Below, in pieces: positions 8,797-16,728 of a DNA stretch of 64,000 nucleotides. The DNA is from Helicobacteraceae bacterium. Lineage in GTDB: Bacteria; Campylobacterota; Campylobacteria; Campylobacterales; Helicobacteraceae. Under the pieces are notes generated by a model. That model ran no database searches, had not been told where the DNA came from, and saw only the letters and a program-made list of their open reading frames with translations. Positions within the stretch are counted from its first letter, which is position 1. The number at the start of each line of letters is the position of its first letter. The DNA lies in assembly GCA_900770765.1 (NCBI GenBank), contig CAAGLK010000112.1, positions 6,843 to 70,842 of the forward strand. Reading direction: 5' to 3'. A program made the position numbers and the translations under genes.

Positions 8797-9387
8797 TTAT
8801 TTTAAGCTTTTTTCCAATACGCTATCAATTAGCCCATATTCTTGTGCTTCTTTAGCGCTTAGATAAAAATCTCTATCTGTATCTTTTGCGATTTTTTCTA
8901 AAGGCTGATTTGTGTTATTTGCAAGAATTTCATTTAAGCTAGTTTTTAAACGCAGAATCTCTTTAGCTTGAATCTCTATATCCGTTGCTTGCCCTTGTGC
9001 GCCGCCTAGTGGCTGATGAATCATAATGCGAGAATTTGGCAATGAATAGCGCTTGCCCTTAGCCCCACAGCTTAGCAAAAACGCCCCCATACTTGCCGCT
9101 TGCCCTATGCAAATAGTGCTAACATCTGGCTTAATATATTGCATAGTATCATAAATGCTAAAGCCGCTTGTAACAACGCCACCTGGAGAGTTGATATATA
9201 AATAAATATCTTTTTGTGGGTCTTCTGCTTCTAAAAATAGCAATTGCGCTACAATTGAAGAAGCTAAGCCATCGTCAATTTGCCCACTTAAAAGTATGAT
9301 TCTATCTTTTAAAAGGCGAGAATAAATATCATAAGCTCTCTCACCTCGCCCTGTTTTTTCAATAACCGTTGGCACATAGTAACTCAT
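8797..9387 (-). CDS. clpP: ATP-dependent Clp protease proteolytic subunit
   Basis: The 196-residue serine protease is complete. The catalytic Ser99 lies in '[11 protein letters not shown]' and His124 in 'IMIHQPLGG', with the Asp further on in 'DTDRDFYLS'. It assembles as a double heptamer that degrades proteins fed by ClpX/ClpA. The ATG abuts the stop of tig. The tig-clpP-...-def order is conserved in Helicobacter and Campylobacter and couples folding, proteolysis and deformylation of new proteins. Confidence 0.96.
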   Translation of the reverse strand: MSYYVPTVIEKTGRGERAYDIYSRLLKDRIILLSGQIDDGLASSIVAQLLFLEAEDPQKDIYLYINSPGGVVTSGFSIYDTMQYIKPDVSTICIGQAASMGAFLLSCGAKGKRYSLPNSRIMIHQPLGGAQGQATDIEIQAKEILRLKTSLNEILANNTNQPLEKIAKDTDRDFYLSAKEAQEYGLIDSVLEKSLK

Positions 9388-10683
9388 TTACGCCTTCTTA
9401 TCTAGCAGTGCTGTTAAAACTCTATCTTCAAGCATTGCCATTTTTACCGCTGGGATTAGATTGTTATTTTTATAGTATTCAAACATAGCTTTAGGGTCTT
9501 GACGCATAGCCATTGCTTCATAATAAATTGTATTTATTACTTCATTATCTGGGATATTTATATTATCTCTTTTTGCAATAGCGTCAATTATGAAAGTTAC
9601 TCGCACGGATTTTTCTGCATTTTCTCTATGCTCCTCTCTTTTTGCTTTTATCGCTTCGGTATCTTTTGCTAGTTTTTCTTGCTCCTCTTTTGGTAAAACT
9701 GCAAAAGCGTTTCTAAATAATAAATCCATTTCTTGCTCTACTACTAATTTTGGTAAATCAAATGTGATTTTATCGTTTAGATTATTGATTAAAATCTCTT
9801 TTAGCTCGTTGTTGTAAAGCTCTTGTTTTTTCTCGGCTTTTATTTGCTCTTTTATTTTTTCTTTTAGCAATTCTACGCTTGCTTCTTTTTCCTCTGGTAA
9901 AAGTGTTTTAGCAAAATTGTCGTCAATTTCAATTTTACCTTTTGTTTGAATCTCTAAAACTTTTACTTTAAAAGTCGCTGGTTTGCCTGCTAGATTTTTT
10001 GCCTGATAATCATCTGGGAAAGTTACGCTAATTTCTTTTTCTTCGCCTTTTTTCATACCAATTAATTGCTCTTCAAAGCCAGCAATAAAGGATTTACTGC
10101 CGATTTGTAAAAGATAATTTTCTGCCTTACCGCCATCAAATGCAACTCCATCAATAAAGCCCTCAAAATTGATTTTTGCATACTCTCCATCTTTTAATTT
10201 GTGGCGACCATCTTCAATATTAATAAACGGCGCTCTAGCACTTGCTATATCTTCTAAGCGTTTTTCTACTTCTTTATCTTCAACTTCTTTTAGCTTAACT
10301 TCTGGCACACAAGAATCCACGCTATCTAGCGTAATAGCTGGGGTTAAGCTAAGCTCAATTTCAAGTGAGATTCCATCGTCTTTTTTGTCAAATTTCGTAA
10401 TTCGTGGGTCGCCAATTAGTGCGGTGGCTTCTACTTCTAACTCTTTTAAAATACTTTTTAGCAAGTCTTGCACACATTCTCTTTGTGCGTCTTCTTCAAT
10501 TTGCTTTCCATAGCGTTGTTTAATCGCTGTTGCTGGCACATGCCCTTTGCGGAATCCGTCAATTTTAAGTGTTTTCCCTGCTTGTTTTGTTACTTTATCT
10601 ATTTTTTCATTAAGTGTTGCAGTTGGGATTATGGCTTCTGCCGTTGCGTTTGCACTATTAATTTTATTTACCTTAAGGCTCAT
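9388..10683 (-). CDS. tig: Trigger factor (ribosome-associated chaperone and prolyl isomerase)
   Basis: The 431 residues match the family. Near the N-terminus lies the ribosome-docking signature 'GFRKGHVP' (residues about 43-50). The FKBP-type isomerase domain occupies about 150-240 ('KINFEGFIDGVAFDGGKAENY..GSKSFIAGFEEQLIGM'), followed by a long helical chaperone region. It binds ribosomes near the exit tunnel. It is the first gene of the tig-clpP-GGDEF-def run, and TAAAAT about 40 bp upstream on the minus strand is a likely -10 box. Confidence 0.95.
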   Translation of the reverse strand: MSLKVNKINSANATAEAIIPTATLNEKIDKVTKQAGKTLKIDGFRKGHVPATAIKQRYGKQIEEDAQRECVQDLLKSILKELEVEATALIGDPRITKFDKKDDGISLEIELSLTPAITLDSVDSCVPEVKLKEVEDKEVEKRLEDIASARAPFINIEDGRHKLKDGEYAKINFEGFIDGVAFDGGKAENYLLQIGSKSFIAGFEEQLIGMKKGEEKEISVTFPDDYQAKNLAGKPATFKVKVLEIQTKGKIEIDDNFAKTLLPEEKEASVELLKEKIKEQIKAEKKQELYNNELKEILINNLNDKITFDLPKLVVEQEMDLLFRNAFAVLPKEEQEKLAKDTEAIKAKREEHRENAEKSVRVTFIIDAIAKRDNINIPDNEVINTIYYEAMAMRQDPKAMFEYYKNNNLIPAVKMAMLEDRVLTALLDKKA

Positions 10684-10780
10684 TTTTTGCGTTCTCCAAA
10701 ATTTAAATATTGCGTAACTGCAGATTTTAGCAGAATTTTTCTTAAAACTTTTTAAGGTGTGTCAAAATTTTTTACACGAT

Positions 10781-11146
10781 TTAATTATTTTCTCCGTTAA
10801 AAATTGTGGCTTGGATGCTTCTTTGCAATTCTTGTGCTTGTTTTAATAGCTTTTGTTGCTCGTCTATATTTGTAGCATTTTGTGCTTCTTTTGTGGAATC
10901 TTTAGGCTTAGATTCTTGCTTTTGTGCTTGTTTTTTAGCGTTATTTGTGGCGTTAATGGAATCTTGCACGCCCATTTTTACAAATGTGTCTTCATAATTT
11001 TTACCACCTTTTTTAACGCGAATATAAACTTGTCCGCTTGCTTGGTCGTATAAATAAGTATCATCTAAATCACTAAACATAACCCAAGGTTGTGCGGCTG
11101 CTACGCTAAGGATTCCGCTTAAAATTATAAAACACACTAAACGCAT
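10781..11146 (-). CDS. Small secreted protein of unknown function
   Basis: A 121-residue protein with an N-terminal signal peptide (LVCFIILSGILSVAAAQP, cleavage after about residue 19). A short domain 'WVMFSDLDDTYLYDQASGQVYIRVKKG' follows, then a Lys/Gln/Asn-rich tail with coiled-coil tendency. I do not recognise the family. It is a lone minus-strand gene, divergent from metN. Confidence 0.55.
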   Translation of the reverse strand: MRLVCFIILSGILSVAAAQPWVMFSDLDDTYLYDQASGQVYIRVKKGGKNYEDTFVKMGVQDSINATNNAKKQAQKQESKPKDSTKEAQNATNIDEQQKLLKQAQELQRSIQATIFNGENN

Positions 11147-11163
11147 AAAAAGCCTTTATTTGA

Positions 11164-11169
11164 TAAAAT
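11164..11169 (+). promoter_or_regulatory. Probable -10 box for metNI
   Basis: TAAAAT 31 bp before the metN ATG, followed by GCGGAATTTTATC, similar to the GC-containing stretch seen after other -10 boxes in this window. I see no methionine riboswitch in the 53-bp gap. Confidence 0.35.
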
Positions 11170-11199
11170 GCGGAATTTTATCAAAATTTTAGGATTAAA

Positions 11200-12186
11200 A
11201 TGAGTGCAGAAAAAAATTTAATTGTAGTGCAAAATTTATATAAAAATTTCGGCGATTTAGAAGTTTTAAGCGATATTTCTTTAAATATTAAAAAAGGCTC
11301 AATCTTTGGGCTTGTGGGGCATAGTGGCGCTGGTAAAAGCACACTTTTAAGAACTTTTAATGGGCTAGAATCTTATAAGAGTGGAATCTTAAAGGTAAAT
11401 GGCTTAGATATTGCTAGTTTAAAAGATAAGGAATTAAGGGCGTTTAGGCAAAAAGTGGGGATGATTTTCCAGCATTTTTCACTTTTAGCTAGAAAAAGCG
11501 TTTATGAAAATGTGATTTTACCGCTAGAGTGTGCGAGATTAAAGGTAAATAAAAAAGAAGTGTGGAATCTTTTAGAATTAGTCGGCTTACAAGATAAGGC
11601 GGATTCTTACCCAAGCGAGCTAAGCGGAGGGCAAAAGCAAAGGGTGGCAATTGCTAGAGCGCTAGTTTTAAACCCTATGCTTTTATTAAGCGATGAAGCC
11701 ACAAGCGCGCTTGACCCTAGCATTACGCTAGCGATTTTAGATTTATTAAAAAATATTAATAAAGAGCTTGGCGTTACAATTGTGCTTGTAACGCATGAAA
11801 TGGAGGTTGTGAAGCGATTATGCACACAAGCGGCATTTATGGAAAAGGGTAGAATCCTAAAAAGTGGGACAATAGAGGAGCTATTTTTAACGCCAGATGA
11901 AAAAATGCGAGAGTTTCTAGGCGAACATGAGATTCTGCCAGAATCTGGGCTAAATATCCGCATTTATTTTCCTAAAAGTATCGCAAAGAATCCTATAATT
12001 ACACAAATGGCTAGAGAATTATCGCTTGATTTTAGCATTGTGTGGGGGAGCTTGGAATCCTTTGGCGGAATTGCTTTAGGAGTGCTTGTTATAAATATTA
12101 AAGATGAAGCTAGAGAGTGCGTGTGTAATTATCTAAGTCAAAAAGGCGCAAAATGGGAGATTATAAAAGGAGCTTTAAATGGATAG
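11200..12186 (+). CDS. metN: Methionine ABC transporter, ATP-binding subunit
   Basis: A 328-residue ABC ATPase with Walker A 'GHSGAGKST', Q-loop 'MIFQHFSLL', signature 'LSGGQKQR', Walker B 'LLLSDEATSALD' and switch His in 'VTHEM'. Residues about 250-328 form the regulatory NIL domain typical of MetN, which binds methionine and inhibits transport. It overlaps metI by 8 bases, and metQ follows, so the complete importer is encoded here. Confidence 0.95.
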   Translation: MSAEKNLIVVQNLYKNFGDLEVLSDISLNIKKGSIFGLVGHSGAGKSTLLRTFNGLESYKSGILKVNGLDIASLKDKELRAFRQKVGMIFQHFSLLARKSVYENVILPLECARLKVNKKEVWNLLELVGLQDKADSYPSELSGGQKQRVAIARALVLNPMLLLSDEATSALDPSITLAILDLLKNINKELGVTIVLVTHEMEVVKRLCTQAAFMEKGRILKSGTIEELFLTPDEKMREFLGEHEILPESGLNIRIYFPKSIAKNPIITQMARELSLDFSIVWGSLESFGGIALGVLVINIKDEARECVCNYLSQKGAKWEIIKGALNG

Positions 12187-12829
12187 CAAGATTTTTTATT
12201 TACTTTTAGAAGCTACTTTTGATACGCTTTATATGAGTGTTATTGCTACTACAATTGCTACGCTTTTAGCCGTAATTCCTAGCGTTTTGCTTGTGCTTTG
12301 TGCGCCTAGTGGATTGGCACCTAATGCGATAATTTTTCGCATTTTAGATAGTGTTACTAATACTTTGCGTTCTTTCCCATTTTTAATTTTAATGGTTGTT
12401 TTATTTCCACTTACGCAAATTATAGTGGGTAAAAGTATCGGTGCTACGGCGGCTATTGTGCCTTTAAGCATTGGCGCAGCACCTTTTATTGTAAGAATCA
12501 TTGAAAACGCATTAAAGGAAGTGGATAAGGGCGTAATTGAAGCTGCGCTTAGCTTTGGCGCTAGTAAGTTGCAAATTATTTTTAAAATTATGTTTGTAGA
12601 AGCACTACCTAGCATTGTCTCTGGCATTACTTTAGCTTTAATTTTAGTTGTAGGGTTTAGTGCTATGGCGGGGGCTGTCGGCGGTGGTGGGCTAGGAGAC
12701 ATTGCTATTAAATATGGTTATTATAGATTCCAAAGCGATATTATGCTTTATACGGTTTTAATTTTAATAGTTTTAGTGCAGATTATTCAAAGTTTAGGAG
12801 ATTTTTTATATAAAAAATTAAAGCATTAA
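12179..12829 (+). CDS. metI: Methionine ABC transporter, permease subunit
   Basis: The 216-residue inner-membrane protein has about five hydrophobic segments. The permease-ATPase coupling loop 'EAALSFGASKLQIIFKIMFVEALPSIVSG' matches the EAA motif of MetI-type permeases. It starts inside the 3' end of metN (translational coupling) and dimerises in the membrane with MetN and MetQ partners. Confidence 0.93.
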   Translation: MDSKIFYLLLEATFDTLYMSVIATTIATLLAVIPSVLLVLCAPSGLAPNAIIFRILDSVTNTLRSFPFLILMVVLFPLTQIIVGKSIGATAAIVPLSIGAAPFIVRIIENALKEVDKGVIEAALSFGASKLQIIFKIMFVEALPSIVSGITLALILVVGFSAMAGAVGGGGLGDIAIKYGYYRFQSDIMLYTVLILIVLVQIIQSLGDFLYKKLKH

Positions 12830-12842
12830 GGTTTAATTTAGG

Positions 12843-12848
12843 TATAAT
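12843..12848 (+). promoter_or_regulatory. Probable -10 box for metQ
   Basis: TATAAT 35 bp before the metQ ATG, directly followed by CACGCCTTTTTAAG. This suggests metQ has its own promoter in addition to read-through from metNI. Confidence 0.55.
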
Positions 12849-12882
12849 CACGCCTTTTTAAGTTTATCATAAAGGATTATAA

Positions 12883-13707
12883 ATGTTAAAAACATTTAGT
12901 AAAATCACTATAGCAGCGGCTGTTGTAGCTACTATTTTTAGCGGTTGTAATAAGGATTCTAAGGAATCTATAAGCACAGATTCTAAAGGCAGTGAAAAAA
13001 TTATAGTCGGTGCTACGCCAGAGCCACATGCGGCGATTTTAGAGCAAATTAAGCCACTTTTAGCACAAGATGGAATCACGCTAGAGATTAAGGAATTTAC
13101 AGATTATGTAACACCTAATAAATCTCTAGCTGATGGCTCATTAGATGCGAATTTCTTTCAACATAAGCCTTATTTAGATTCTTTTAATGCAGAGCATAAG
13201 ACTAATTTAGTAAGCGTAGCTGGAATCCACTTAGAGCCTATGGGCGTGTATTCTAATAAAATTAAGAGTTTAGATGAGCTAAAAGAAGGTGATGTAATTT
13301 CTCTACCAAATGACCCTAGCAATGGTGCAAGAGCGCTTAGAATCCTAGAGGCAAATGGAATCTTAAAGCTACAAGATGGCGTAGCATTAGTTAGCATACA
13401 AGATATTATAGAAAATCCTAAAAAATTGAAGTTTAAAGAGATGGATGCACCTCAGCTTGCAAGGGCGTTAGGCGATGTAAGTGCGTCTGTGATTAACACA
13501 AATTTCGCACTTTTAGCTGGATTAAATCCGCTTAATAATGCAATTGCTATTGAAGGAAGTGATTCCCCTTATGTCAATATTCTAGTAGTAAAAAGCGGTA
13601 ATGAAAATAATGAAAATACGCTAAAGCTAATTAAGGCACTGCAAAGCGATGTGGTAAAAACATTTATACAAGAGCAATATAAAGGTGCGATTCTACCTAG
13701 CTTCTAA
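12883..13707 (+). CDS. metQ: Methionine-binding lipoprotein
   Basis: The 274-residue NlpA-family solute-binding lipoprotein carries a signal peptide ending in the lipobox 'IFSGC' with the lipid-anchored Cys22. The mature protein begins with 'IIVGATPEPHAAILEQIKP' and contains 'DANFFQHKPYLD' and 'IPNDPSNGARAL'-like segments characteristic of MetQ. It delivers methionine to MetNI. Residues 25-42 are a Ser/Asp-rich linker in which the GATTC motif recurs. Confidence 0.95.
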   Translation: MLKTFSKITIAAAVVATIFSGCNKDSKESISTDSKGSEKIIVGATPEPHAAILEQIKPLLAQDGITLEIKEFTDYVTPNKSLADGSLDANFFQHKPYLDSFNAEHKTNLVSVAGIHLEPMGVYSNKIKSLDELKEGDVISLPNDPSNGARALRILEANGILKLQDGVALVSIQDIIENPKKLKFKEMDAPQLARALGDVSASVINTNFALLAGLNPLNNAIAIEGSDSPYVNILVVKSGNENNENTLKLIKALQSDVVKTFIQEQYKGAILPSF

Positions 13708-13732
13708 GGCTTTTTATTTAGGATTCCGCCTT

Positions 13733-14644
13733 TTATTTTACGGCGTGAAATCCTAAAATTTCTTTTTCTACTTCTGGGACATTTCCGCAAAAATGCGGCG
13801 GAAATTGTGTTTTATTAAAAGTTCTTTGCCTTTTTGTAAGTTGGGCTGTGTGGATTGTTATTAACTCGCTTAGATTGTCTTTAGTTGGAATCTCGCCGCT
13901 TAAAAATGCTAAAGTCTCTTTTATCCCTATGCTTTTAGCCCATTGGTGATTTAAGCCGTATTTTTCTTTTAAACTTTGCACTTCGCTAATTAAGCCATTT
14001 TCTAGCATTTGCAAAGTGCGCCTTCTTATGCGTTCTCTTAAAATTTCTCTAGGAAGTAGAATCTCAAAAATAGGGCAATTTTGTAAAATTGGCGTTGGCG
14101 GATTTTCTTTAAAATAAAGACTTGGAATCTTATTTGTGCTAAAGTAAATTTCTAATGCTTTTGTTATGCGATAGGAATCTGTAGGGGCTAGTGTGGCGGC
14201 AAAGCTGGCATCTATGCGGCTTAAAAAGGCAAATTTTTCTTGTGTTGTTGCAAATTTATTTAAGCTAGATTCTAACTTTTGCTTATTTATTTCTGGTAAA
14301 TTTGAGATTCCATTAAGCAGAGTTTTAAGGTAGAATCCGCTTCCGCCGACAATTAGCAAATTTTTAGCATTTTCTTTACAATGCGTTTTTGCCCTTAAAA
14401 ATTCATCAATGAAGTTTTGCACATTCTGCGGCTCTTGTGGGCTTAAAATATCTATGCCAAAATGTAGGATTCCATCTCTTTCTTTTTTACTAGGCTTCGC
14501 ACTTGCGATATTTATTTCTTTATAAACACTTAGAGAATCTAGCGATAAAATGACGCAATTTAGCTTTTTTGCTAAAGAAATAGAAAGGGCGGTTTTACCG
14601 CTTCCGCTTCCGCCAATTAGTGCAATTGTTTTAAAATTATGCAA
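13733..14644 (-). CDS. miaA: tRNA dimethylallyltransferase
   Basis: The 303 residues match the family. MiaA adds a dimethylallyl group to A37 of tRNAs that read UNN codons. Visible are the P-loop 'GGSGSGKTAL', 'SLDSLSVYKEINIASAKPS' (the D-S-xQ-Y motif with L-S-V-Y), 'LIVGGSGFYLKTLLNG' and 'RIRRRTLQML'. The start lies inside the end of proC (8-base overlap), forming a fliW-proC-miaA run. Confidence 0.94.
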   Translation of the reverse strand: MHNFKTIALIGGSGSGKTALSISLAKKLNCVILSLDSLSVYKEINIASAKPSKKERDGILHFGIDILSPQEPQNVQNFIDEFLRAKTHCKENAKNLLIVGGSGFYLKTLLNGISNLPEINKQKLESSLNKFATTQEKFAFLSRIDASFAATLAPTDSYRITKALEIYFSTNKIPSLYFKENPPTPILQNCPIFEILLPREILRERIRRRTLQMLENGLISEVQSLKEKYGLNHQWAKSIGIKETLAFLSGEIPTKDNLSELITIHTAQLTKRQRTFNKTQFPPHFCGNVPEVEKEILGFHAVK

Positions 14645-15386
14645 AGTTTTTAGAGGCTAAAATTGCTTCTAGGATTGTGTTTTTTAATGCGTGTTTTTCA
14701 AGCTGTGCTAGACCTTGAGCGGTAGAACCTCCTGGACTCATTACGCCTTCTTTAAGTAGCGTAGGGTGTGATTCTTCTAAAAGAGAGGCAAATCCGCTAA
14801 ACAATGCTCGCACAATTTTCGTAGAATCCGCCCTATCTAAACCATAAGTTACACCGCTATCAATTAAGGATTCCGCGATAAGCGCTAAAAATGCAGGAGA
14901 GCAGCCGCCAAGTGCGGTCGCTAGCGGAAAGTGCAATTCTGCTATCCACACACATTCGCCTATGCTTTTAAAAATCTCTAATGCTTCATTTTTTATACAC
15001 TCATCGCCACAAAGGCTAGTTATTGACTTTTTCACACTAGCACAAACATTTGGCATAGCTCTTGCGTAAGATTCCGCCTTTAGCGTTTGTTTTAGTTTAT
15101 CAAGGCTTATTCCATTTAAGATAGAATATACGCATTTTGCCTTACCTTTATATGTGAAAGATTCCAACGCATAGGGCTTAATACAAAGTAGAATCTCTTT
15201 ATTATCAAGTAAAATTTCATTATTTTTTAAATCTAAAGGAGTGATATTAGCAGAATCTAAAGTAGTGCAAAAGTCTTTTATTTTAGTGGAATCTCTACCG
15301 CAAATTTGTAATTTATATTTGTCTTTTAGCCCTAAGCATAGGGCTTTTGCCATTTTCCCATAGCCTAAAATTATAAGGGTTTTCAT
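14637..15386 (-). CDS. proC: Pyrroline-5-carboxylate reductase
   Basis: The 249-residue NAD(P)-dependent enzyme catalyses the last step of proline synthesis. It has the N-terminal Rossmann start 'ILGYGKMAKALCLGL', the middle 'ARAMPNVCASV' and the C-terminal signature 'SPGGSTAQGLAQLE'. It is somewhat shorter than the usual 265-275 residues but complete. It overlaps miaA downstream and follows fliW by 15 bp. Confidence 0.93.
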   Translation of the reverse strand: MKTLIILGYGKMAKALCLGLKDKYKLQICGRDSTKIKDFCTTLDSANITPLDLKNNEILLDNKEILLCIKPYALESFTYKGKAKCVYSILNGISLDKLKQTLKAESYARAMPNVCASVKKSITSLCGDECIKNEALEIFKSIGECVWIAELHFPLATALGGCSPAFLALIAESLIDSGVTYGLDRADSTKIVRALFSGFASLLEESHPTLLKEGVMSPGGSTAQGLAQLEKHALKNTILEAILASKNFA

Positions 15387-15401
15387 AGATGGAATCTTAA
15401 A

Positions 15402-15836
15402 TTAGCTTTCTGTTTGTGTGAAGTCAAAAAATTTAGAAATAGGCTCTGCGATTTTAAAATTTGGGTATTGCTGACTATCTAGCACAAGCTGTGCCATTGT
15501 GAGTTTTTCAAAGTTAAAAAGCAAAGGTGCTAAGAAATTTACACTAGAATCTTGAATAGGCTCTTGCAAACACACGATATTTAAAATTACAAGATTATTA
15601 TTTTTTTCATCTATGTTAGAATCGCCTTTTAACTCAAGCAACTCTACAAATGCGGTTGGAATCTTAAAGCTATAATCAGTGCGAATAGTGTAAGGATTAA
15701 CTACGGTAAAAGCGATTCCATCATTATGCAGACTTTTAAGCTGCATAAATGTTTCATCATCTTTTGCAATTTTTTCTAGAGACATTTTTTCAATTTGTTC
15801 AAAGCCTAAAATCGGCGATTTCACTAAAAATTCCAT
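15402..15836 (-). CDS. fliW: Flagellar assembly factor FliW
   Basis: About 144 residues with the FliW fold: N-terminal 'FLVKSPILGFEQIEKMSLEKI' and central 'VVNPYTIRTDYSFKIP'. FliW binds flagellin and, in Campylobacter and Helicobacter, the RNA-binding regulator CsrA, linking flagellin synthesis to filament assembly. I place the start at the ATG of 15836, because AAGGAAG is 8 bp upstream of it but almost touches the alternative GTG at 15845. The two extra residue triplets do not change the call. Confidence 0.88.
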   Translation of the reverse strand: MEFLVKSPILGFEQIEKMSLEKIAKDDETFMQLKSLHNDGIAFTVVNPYTIRTDYSFKIPTAFVELLELKGDSNIDEKNNNLVILNIVCLQEPIQDSSVNFLAPLLFNFEKLTMAQLVLDSQQYPNFKIAEPISKFFDFTQTES

Positions 15837-15989
15837 AACACCCACTTCCTTAAACGCATAAAATGCTTTAAAATTAAAATTGTAGAAAAAATAAAAAATT
15901 ACTAAAATTTAGCTTAGGATTCTATCTATTTTTTTAGAAAAAATCAATTTTATTTAAAAAAAATGCTAAAAATCTTAAATAAACTTAGC

Positions 15990-15995
15990 TATAAT
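15990..15995 (+). promoter_or_regulatory. Probable -10 box for bamD-lon
   Basis: TATAAT 57 bp before the bamD ATG, followed by TCCGCCTTTTATT. The 206-bp gap to fliW is otherwise AT-rich and shows no other gene. Confidence 0.55.
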
Positions 15996-16051
15996 TCCGC
16001 CTTTTATTGTTTTGCTTCGCCTTTTTTGTAAGTTTTATTTAAGGATTTTTT

Positions 16052-16720
16052 ATGATAAAAGCAATTAAATTTATATCTTTTGGAATCTTGGTTGGTGTTT
16101 TTTTAAGCGCTTGTTCTTTAAAGTCAAATGGTGGCTTGGGATTAGATGAAGTGAATAAACCAGCGGATTATTGGTATCAAAATATGTTAAAAGAAATAAG
16201 AAATGGCGATTTAGAAAAAGCCGATAGCTATTTTGTCTCTTTACAAAGTGAGCATTTAAACTCGCCGCTTTTAAGTGAAGCTATGCTAATTTTAGGCAGA
16301 GCGCATATGAGAGCAGAGGAATATCAGCTTGCTGGATTTTATTTTGATGAATTTACCAAGCGTTTTGGAAGTGTGGATAATATTGACTTTATCAAATACT
16401 TAAAGCTACAAGCAAATTACTTCGCATTTGCTAAAAAGCACAGAGACCAGCAGTTATTACTAGATTCCATTAAAGAAGCACAAGAATACACTGCAAAATA
16501 CCCTTATTCCCGCTATCGCCCTATGGTTGATACTATGCTTTTACGCCTAGAGCTTGCGAATTTAAATTTAAACAAAGAAATCGCAAAGCTTTATTCTAAA
16601 AAAGACAAAGAAGCAGGAGCAGATATTTATAGAGAAAAAATCAAAGAAAAGCCATGGTTAGATGAACTTATGCAAAATGATGCAAAATCATCATGGTATG
16701 AAACAATATTTTTATGGTAG
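16052..16720 (+). CDS. bamD: Outer membrane protein assembly factor BamD
   Basis: A 222-residue lipoprotein with a lipobox ending 'VFLSAC' (Cys21), then TPR-like helices ('ADYWYQNMLKEIRNGDLEKADSYF', 'SEAMLILGRAHMRAEEYQLAGFYFDEF', 'KYPYSRYRPMVDTML'). This matches the ComL/BamD family that helps BamA insert beta-barrel proteins. It is immediately followed by lon, an arrangement shared with H. pylori (comL-lon). Confidence 0.9.
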   Translation: MIKAIKFISFGILVGVFLSACSLKSNGGLGLDEVNKPADYWYQNMLKEIRNGDLEKADSYFVSLQSEHLNSPLLSEAMLILGRAHMRAEEYQLAGFYFDEFTKRFGSVDNIDFIKYLKLQANYFAFAKKHRDQQLLLDSIKEAQEYTAKYPYSRYRPMVDTMLLRLELANLNLNKEIAKLYSKKDKEAGADIYREKIKEKPWLDELMQNDAKSSWYETIFLW

Positions 16721-16728
16721 GAGCTTTT

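Noticed and set aside
11147..11199. SAM or methionine riboswitch before metN
   Set aside because: The gap is only 53 bp and shows no conserved riboswitch core.
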